From: an uncultured Clostridia bacterium
GTDB taxonomy: Bacteria > Bacillota > Clostridia > Peptostreptococcales > Anaerovoracaceae
NCBI GenBank assembly: GCA_938034165.1
Contig: CALHKP010000040.1
Span: 1 to 53,266, forward strand
Direction: 5' to 3'
Length of the DNA stretch: 53,266 nucleotides
The notes under the pieces are model-generated. The model saw nothing but the letters and a program-made list of their open reading frames with translations, searched no databases and was not told the origin of the DNA. Position 1 is the stretch's first letter. Each line of letters starts with the position of its first letter. The position numbers and the translations under genes are program-made. Shown one piece after another: positions 50,353 to 53,266 of the stretch.

Positions 50353-51462
50353 TTAGTTTGACAGTCTCACAGGAAGAATCAAATAGCTGTATTCGTCTGA
50401 ATCAACGGGTTCAACAAGACATGGAGTAATTCCTGTGTTTAATTTAATAAGGATTTCCTCATCGTCTATAACTTTCAGAACGTCCTGCACATACTTTGAA
50501 TTGAAACCGATATCAAGATCGTCACCTGTTTTTTCTATAAGAATATCTTCCTGAACTTTTCCTTCTTCTGACTGGGATGTAATTGTCATTACATTATCCC
50601 TGATTGCAAATTTTACGAGATTATTTTTGCCTTCTGTTGACAGAAGGGAAGCTCTTTCGATACTTTTTGAAAGATCTCCCTTGTTTACTCTAACAGTAAT
50701 TTTGTTGTTATGAGGAATAATATCTTTGTATTTAATAAAAGTTCCCTCTAACAGTCTAAGTACAACTTTTATGTTTTCTATTTTGAATATAGCACTGCTG
50801 TCGTTAATCGCCAGTTGCAAATAGCCTTCATCTCCTGTTTCCGCAAGGATTTTGTTTATTTCTTCAAAAATTTTGGCTGATATTACAAACTGCTGCTCTT
50901 CTACGTTTATCATAGGTTCGTTAGCTATAGCCATTCTGTATCCATCAATAGCTACCATTCTTAGGTTGTCACTGTTCAGTTCTGTTAGAATTCCTGTAAT
51001 AATACCCTTTGAAATATCAGCACTTGCAGCGAAAGAAGTTTTTGGAATTATTCTTCTTATAGTTGTTTTGTCAAATTCAATCCATGAAAGATTTTCGGTT
51101 TCTTCTTTTATGCTTGGGAATTCATCAGCTTGCATGCCGATAATATTAAACTGTGAATTTCTGCAGGATATGGAAACTTGCCCATCAATTTCTTCGATGA
51201 AAATGTCGTCGTTAGGAAGTTTTCTTATGATATCTCCGAAAAGTTTTGATACGACAACTATTGCTCCCGGTTCGCAATCTCTGACATTAATAATATCTTC
51301 TATAGTAATATCTAGGTCAGAAGCTACCAGACGGAGTTTGTTGTCCGGATGAACTTCTAACAAAATTCCTTTTAGAATATGAATTGTTGTTTTGTTTGTT
51401 ACAGCTTTTGATACTATGTTAAGGGCTTTTGCAAGCTCTTGCTGGTTACATGTAAATTTCAT
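50353..51462 (-). CDS. dnaN: DNA polymerase III subunit beta (sliding clamp)
   Basis: 369 residues with three clamp domains: MKFTCNQQELAKALNIVSKA at the start and PVDSDEYSYLILPVRL at the end, the conserved C-terminal clamp signature. CAGGAGAG precedes the ATG. It holds polymerase III on DNA. Standard place between dnaA and recF. Confidence 0.97.
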   Translation of the reverse strand: MKFTCNQQELAKALNIVSKAVTNKTTIHILKGILLEVHPDNKLRLVASDLDITIEDIINVRDCEPGAIVVVSKLFGDIIRKLPNDDIFIEEIDGQVSISCRNSQFNIIGMQADEFPSIKEETENLSWIEFDKTTIRRIIPKTSFAASADISKGIITGILTELNSDNLRMVAIDGYRMAIANEPMINVEEQQFVISAKIFEEINKILAETGDEGYLQLAINDSSAIFKIENIKVVLRLLEGTFIKYKDIIPHNNKITVRVNKGDLSKSIERASLLSTEGKNNLVKFAIRDNVMTITSQSEEGKVQEDILIEKTGDDLDIGFNSKYVQDVLKVIDDEEILIKLNTGITPCLVEPVDSDEYSYLILPVRLSN

Positions 51463-51534
51463 TTTTTTCTCTCCTGAAATGCTATTTAATTTATATATTT
51501 AGTTAGTAGTAATAGTAGTAGGGGGTGTGGAAAC

Positions 51535-51629
51535 CGTGGATAACTATTTTTGGAATTGGTATTTTAACACTTTCAGTCAAAAATAAACCTGTGGATAACT
51601 TGAGGATAACTTTTTGAGTGAGAGGATAA
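51535..51629. other. oriC: DnaA-box cluster between dnaA and dnaN (part of oriC)
   Basis: On the rightward strand: CGTGGATAA (51535-51543), TGTGGATAA (51590-51598, perfect), TGAGGATAA (51601-51609) and AGAGGATAA (51621-51629), with an AT-rich stretch between the first two. In Firmicutes one half of the origin lies here and may contain the unwinding region. Confidence 0.75.
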
Positions 51630-51648
51630 ATATTGTGCAAAAATAGTT

Positions 51649-53010
51649 TTACTTGTTTATCTCTGATTTGATGGTTTCTATCACTTCTCTGAGCTCATCA
51701 TCGTGTTCTAACTCTTCGTCAATCTTGTCACAAGCATGTTTTACTGTGGAGTAGTGCCTGTTTCCGAAAATGTTACCGATATTAGGAAGAGAGTAGTCAG
51801 TCATGGTTCTGCAAAGGTACATTGCTATCTGACGAGGATATGCTATAGTACTTTTTCTTGTATTTGACTCGAGATCTGCGATTTTTATCTTGTAATATTT
51901 GCTTACTGCGGTCTTTATTTTTTCCGGAGTTACGTTTTCTTTTCCGTTTTGCATGATATCCTTAAGGATTCTCTTTGCAAATTCAAGTGTTGGTTTTTCG
52001 TCCATAAGCTGAGAAAATGAGATTATTCGCTGAAAAGCACCTTCTAATTCTCTGATATTATCCTTGATATTTTCAGAAATAGTGCACATTATTGAATAAA
52101 GGTCATCATCCACTTCTACGCCCATGTTTTCGGCTTTTTTCATCAAAATTGCTACCCTTGTTTCGTAGTCAGGCGGATTTAGACCGGCTATAATGTTCCA
52201 TCCGAATCTTGATCTCAGTCTTTCGTCAAGTTCTGTCAGTTTGTGTGGCGGACGGTCACTGGAAATTATAATCTGTTTGTTTGCATCATAAAGCTCGTTA
52301 AAAGTATGGAAGAATTCTTCCTGCATGGTTTCTTTTCCTTCTAAGAACTGGATATCGTCAATCAAAAGAGCGTCAGCTTTTCTGTATTTGCTCTTAAATT
52401 CTCGAGTTTTTCCGTCCTGAAGAGCTTTGATAAAATCATTTGTAAAAGTTTCGGAAGATACGTATAATATCTTGAGGTTATTGTGATGCTGCAGAAGATA
52501 TATTCCGATAGCGTTCATCAGATGAGTTTTTCCGAGTCCGGATTTTCCGTGGATAAACAACGGATTATAGACTTGGGAAGGTGTCTGTGCAACCGCTAAA
52601 CATGCTGCATTTGCGTACTTGTTGCTTTCTCCCACAACAAAATTGTCAAATGTGTATTTTGGATTGAAAATCTTTTCTTTCATGAAATCAACATTGATAT
52701 CATAAGCAACAGACTTTGTTTCGTGTTCGACTGCAAAATCCTTGTCTTTGTATTCATCAGGTGTTTTTACTACAACTCTGTATGTTTCGCCGGTAACGCT
52801 TCTGAAACTTTCCTCGAGCATAGGCATATATCTGTTTTTTAGGACATTTGTATAAATTCCTTCTTTTGATTCCAGATATGCAATTTTTAAATTTTCGTCT
52901 ACTTCTCTCAGTTTAACCGGAGATATAAATGTGGCAAAAGTGGTTTGTGTGACTTTTGATTTGGAAACTATATCATCGGTTACTTTAGACCAAAGTTCAT
53001 TATTGTTCAT
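51649..53010 (-). CDS. dnaA: Chromosomal replication initiator protein DnaA
   Basis: 453 residues. Domain I about 1-75; linker; AAA+ domain with Walker A GKSGLGKTHL (Lys161) and Walker B LLIDDIQFLEG; sensor RERLRSRFGW-like ELDERLRSRFGWN; domain IV helix-turn-helix and signature NRHYSTVKHACDKIDE. It binds DnaA boxes and opens oriC. AAGGAG precedes the ATG. The promoter contains a DnaA box, so autoregulation is expected. Confidence 0.98.
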   Translation of the reverse strand: MNNNELWSKVTDDIVSKSKVTQTTFATFISPVKLREVDENLKIAYLESKEGIYTNVLKNRYMPMLEESFRSVTGETYRVVVKTPDEYKDKDFAVEHETKSVAYDINVDFMKEKIFNPKYTFDNFVVGESNKYANAACLAVAQTPSQVYNPLFIHGKSGLGKTHLMNAIGIYLLQHHNNLKILYVSSETFTNDFIKALQDGKTREFKSKYRKADALLIDDIQFLEGKETMQEEFFHTFNELYDANKQIIISSDRPPHKLTELDERLRSRFGWNIIAGLNPPDYETRVAILMKKAENMGVEVDDDLYSIMCTISENIKDNIRELEGAFQRIISFSQLMDEKPTLEFAKRILKDIMQNGKENVTPEKIKTAVSKYYKIKIADLESNTRKSTIAYPRQIAMYLCRTMTDYSLPNIGNIFGNRHYSTVKHACDKIDEELEHDDELREVIETIKSEINK

Positions 53011-53036
53011 TTCATACTCCTTTTTCTCGTATTTTT

Positions 53037-53065
53037 ATTGTACAAAAAAAGTTATCCTTATACAA
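53037..53065 (-). promoter_or_regulatory. dnaA promoter
   Basis: Leftward TTGTAT (complement of 53060-53065), 17-bp spacer, TACAAT (complement of 53037-53042). A DnaA-box-like sequence TTATCCTTA (53052-53060) lies in the spacer. Confidence 0.7.
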
Positions 53066-53166
53066 GTGTAATTATTTTTTGTTGAAAATCGCTTTATCAA
53101 CAAAGTTATCCACAGACTGTGGATAACTTTATGCATAACTTGATGATAAAAGGGCACTTATCCTTA
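53052..53166. other. oriC: DnaA-box cluster upstream of dnaA (part of oriC)
   Basis: TTATCCTTA (53052-53060), TTATCAACA (53094-53102), TTATCCACA (53106-53114, perfect), TGTGGATAA (53118-53126, perfect, inverted) and TTATCCTTA (53158-53166). With the cluster at 51535-51629 this makes a bipartite origin flanking dnaA, as in Bacillus. The rest of the region may continue beyond the window. Confidence 0.85.
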
Positions 53167-53266
53167 AATATGTTTTTTTGCATTTTTGGAGGGAAACATC
53201 TTGCAAAAATATGTCAAGGGATTCTGAAAATGTCCCGAAAATTTTTAAACATTAGCACCGGTTTCC

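Overview
The window is chromosomal DNA of a low-GC anaerobic Firmicute, most likely class Clostridia. This rests on AGGAGG-type ribosome binding sites, sigma-A promoters, a butyrate-type CoA-transferase, MurT/GatD homologues, a SigB/SigF-type sigma factor with an RsbW-like partner, and the gene order dnaA-dnaN-recF-gyrB-gyrA. The family cannot be fixed from sequence alone; a Peptostreptococcales/Anaerovoracaceae-like organism is only a guess. The right edge lies at the chromosomal replication origin: DnaA boxes flank dnaA, and dnaA, dnaN, recF, gyrB and gyrA all read leftwards.

Positions 1 to about 5065 are the integrase end of a mobile element (prophage or ICE-like) inserted next to the 3' end of a tRNA-Arg(CCU) gene. 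It holds two divergent ribbon-helix-helix genes, a cI/cro-like switch, a small HExxH protein, two complete HicAB toxin-antitoxin modules, a predicted structured RNA between them, and a tyrosine integrase behind a possible attenuator. The other end of the element lies outside the window.

Positions 5066-19400 are core genes: tRNA-Arg, rpmE, prfA, a Sua5/YwlC-type gene, rpiB, upp and tyrS. A cation transporter, a P-type ATPase with a TetR regulator, a divergent MurT/GatD pair, an ATP-grasp protein and a butyrate-type CoA-transferase follow. Positions 19481-26066 encode a two-gene MacB-like ABC exporter and a CBS/DHH pyrophosphatase. Positions 26268-33835 carry purB, purA, alr, a HAD phosphatase, a degenerate amidohydrolase and a GntR regulator.

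Positions 34024-43308 carry the rpsF-ssb-rpsR operon, a YjiH-type transporter with a nucleotidyltransferase, a 58-residue orphan gene with a DUF2148 protein, a PAP2-cysK-PucR operon, and a PlsC acyltransferase with a GNAT protein. Positions 43364-53266 hold the anti-sigma/sigma operon, gyrase, recF, dnaN, dnaA and oriC.

The points most worth following up are: (i) a GatD homologue with neither catalytic Cys nor His, beside an altered MurT; (ii) a predicted regulated RNA with three 20-bp-phased repeats upstream, between the two HicAB modules; (iii) an RsbW-like anti-sigma factor with a cysteine cluster in its ATP-lid region; (iv) a promoter overlapping the gyrA terminator in front of that operon; and (v) an amidohydrolase relative that has lost metal ligands and sits behind a structured leader.
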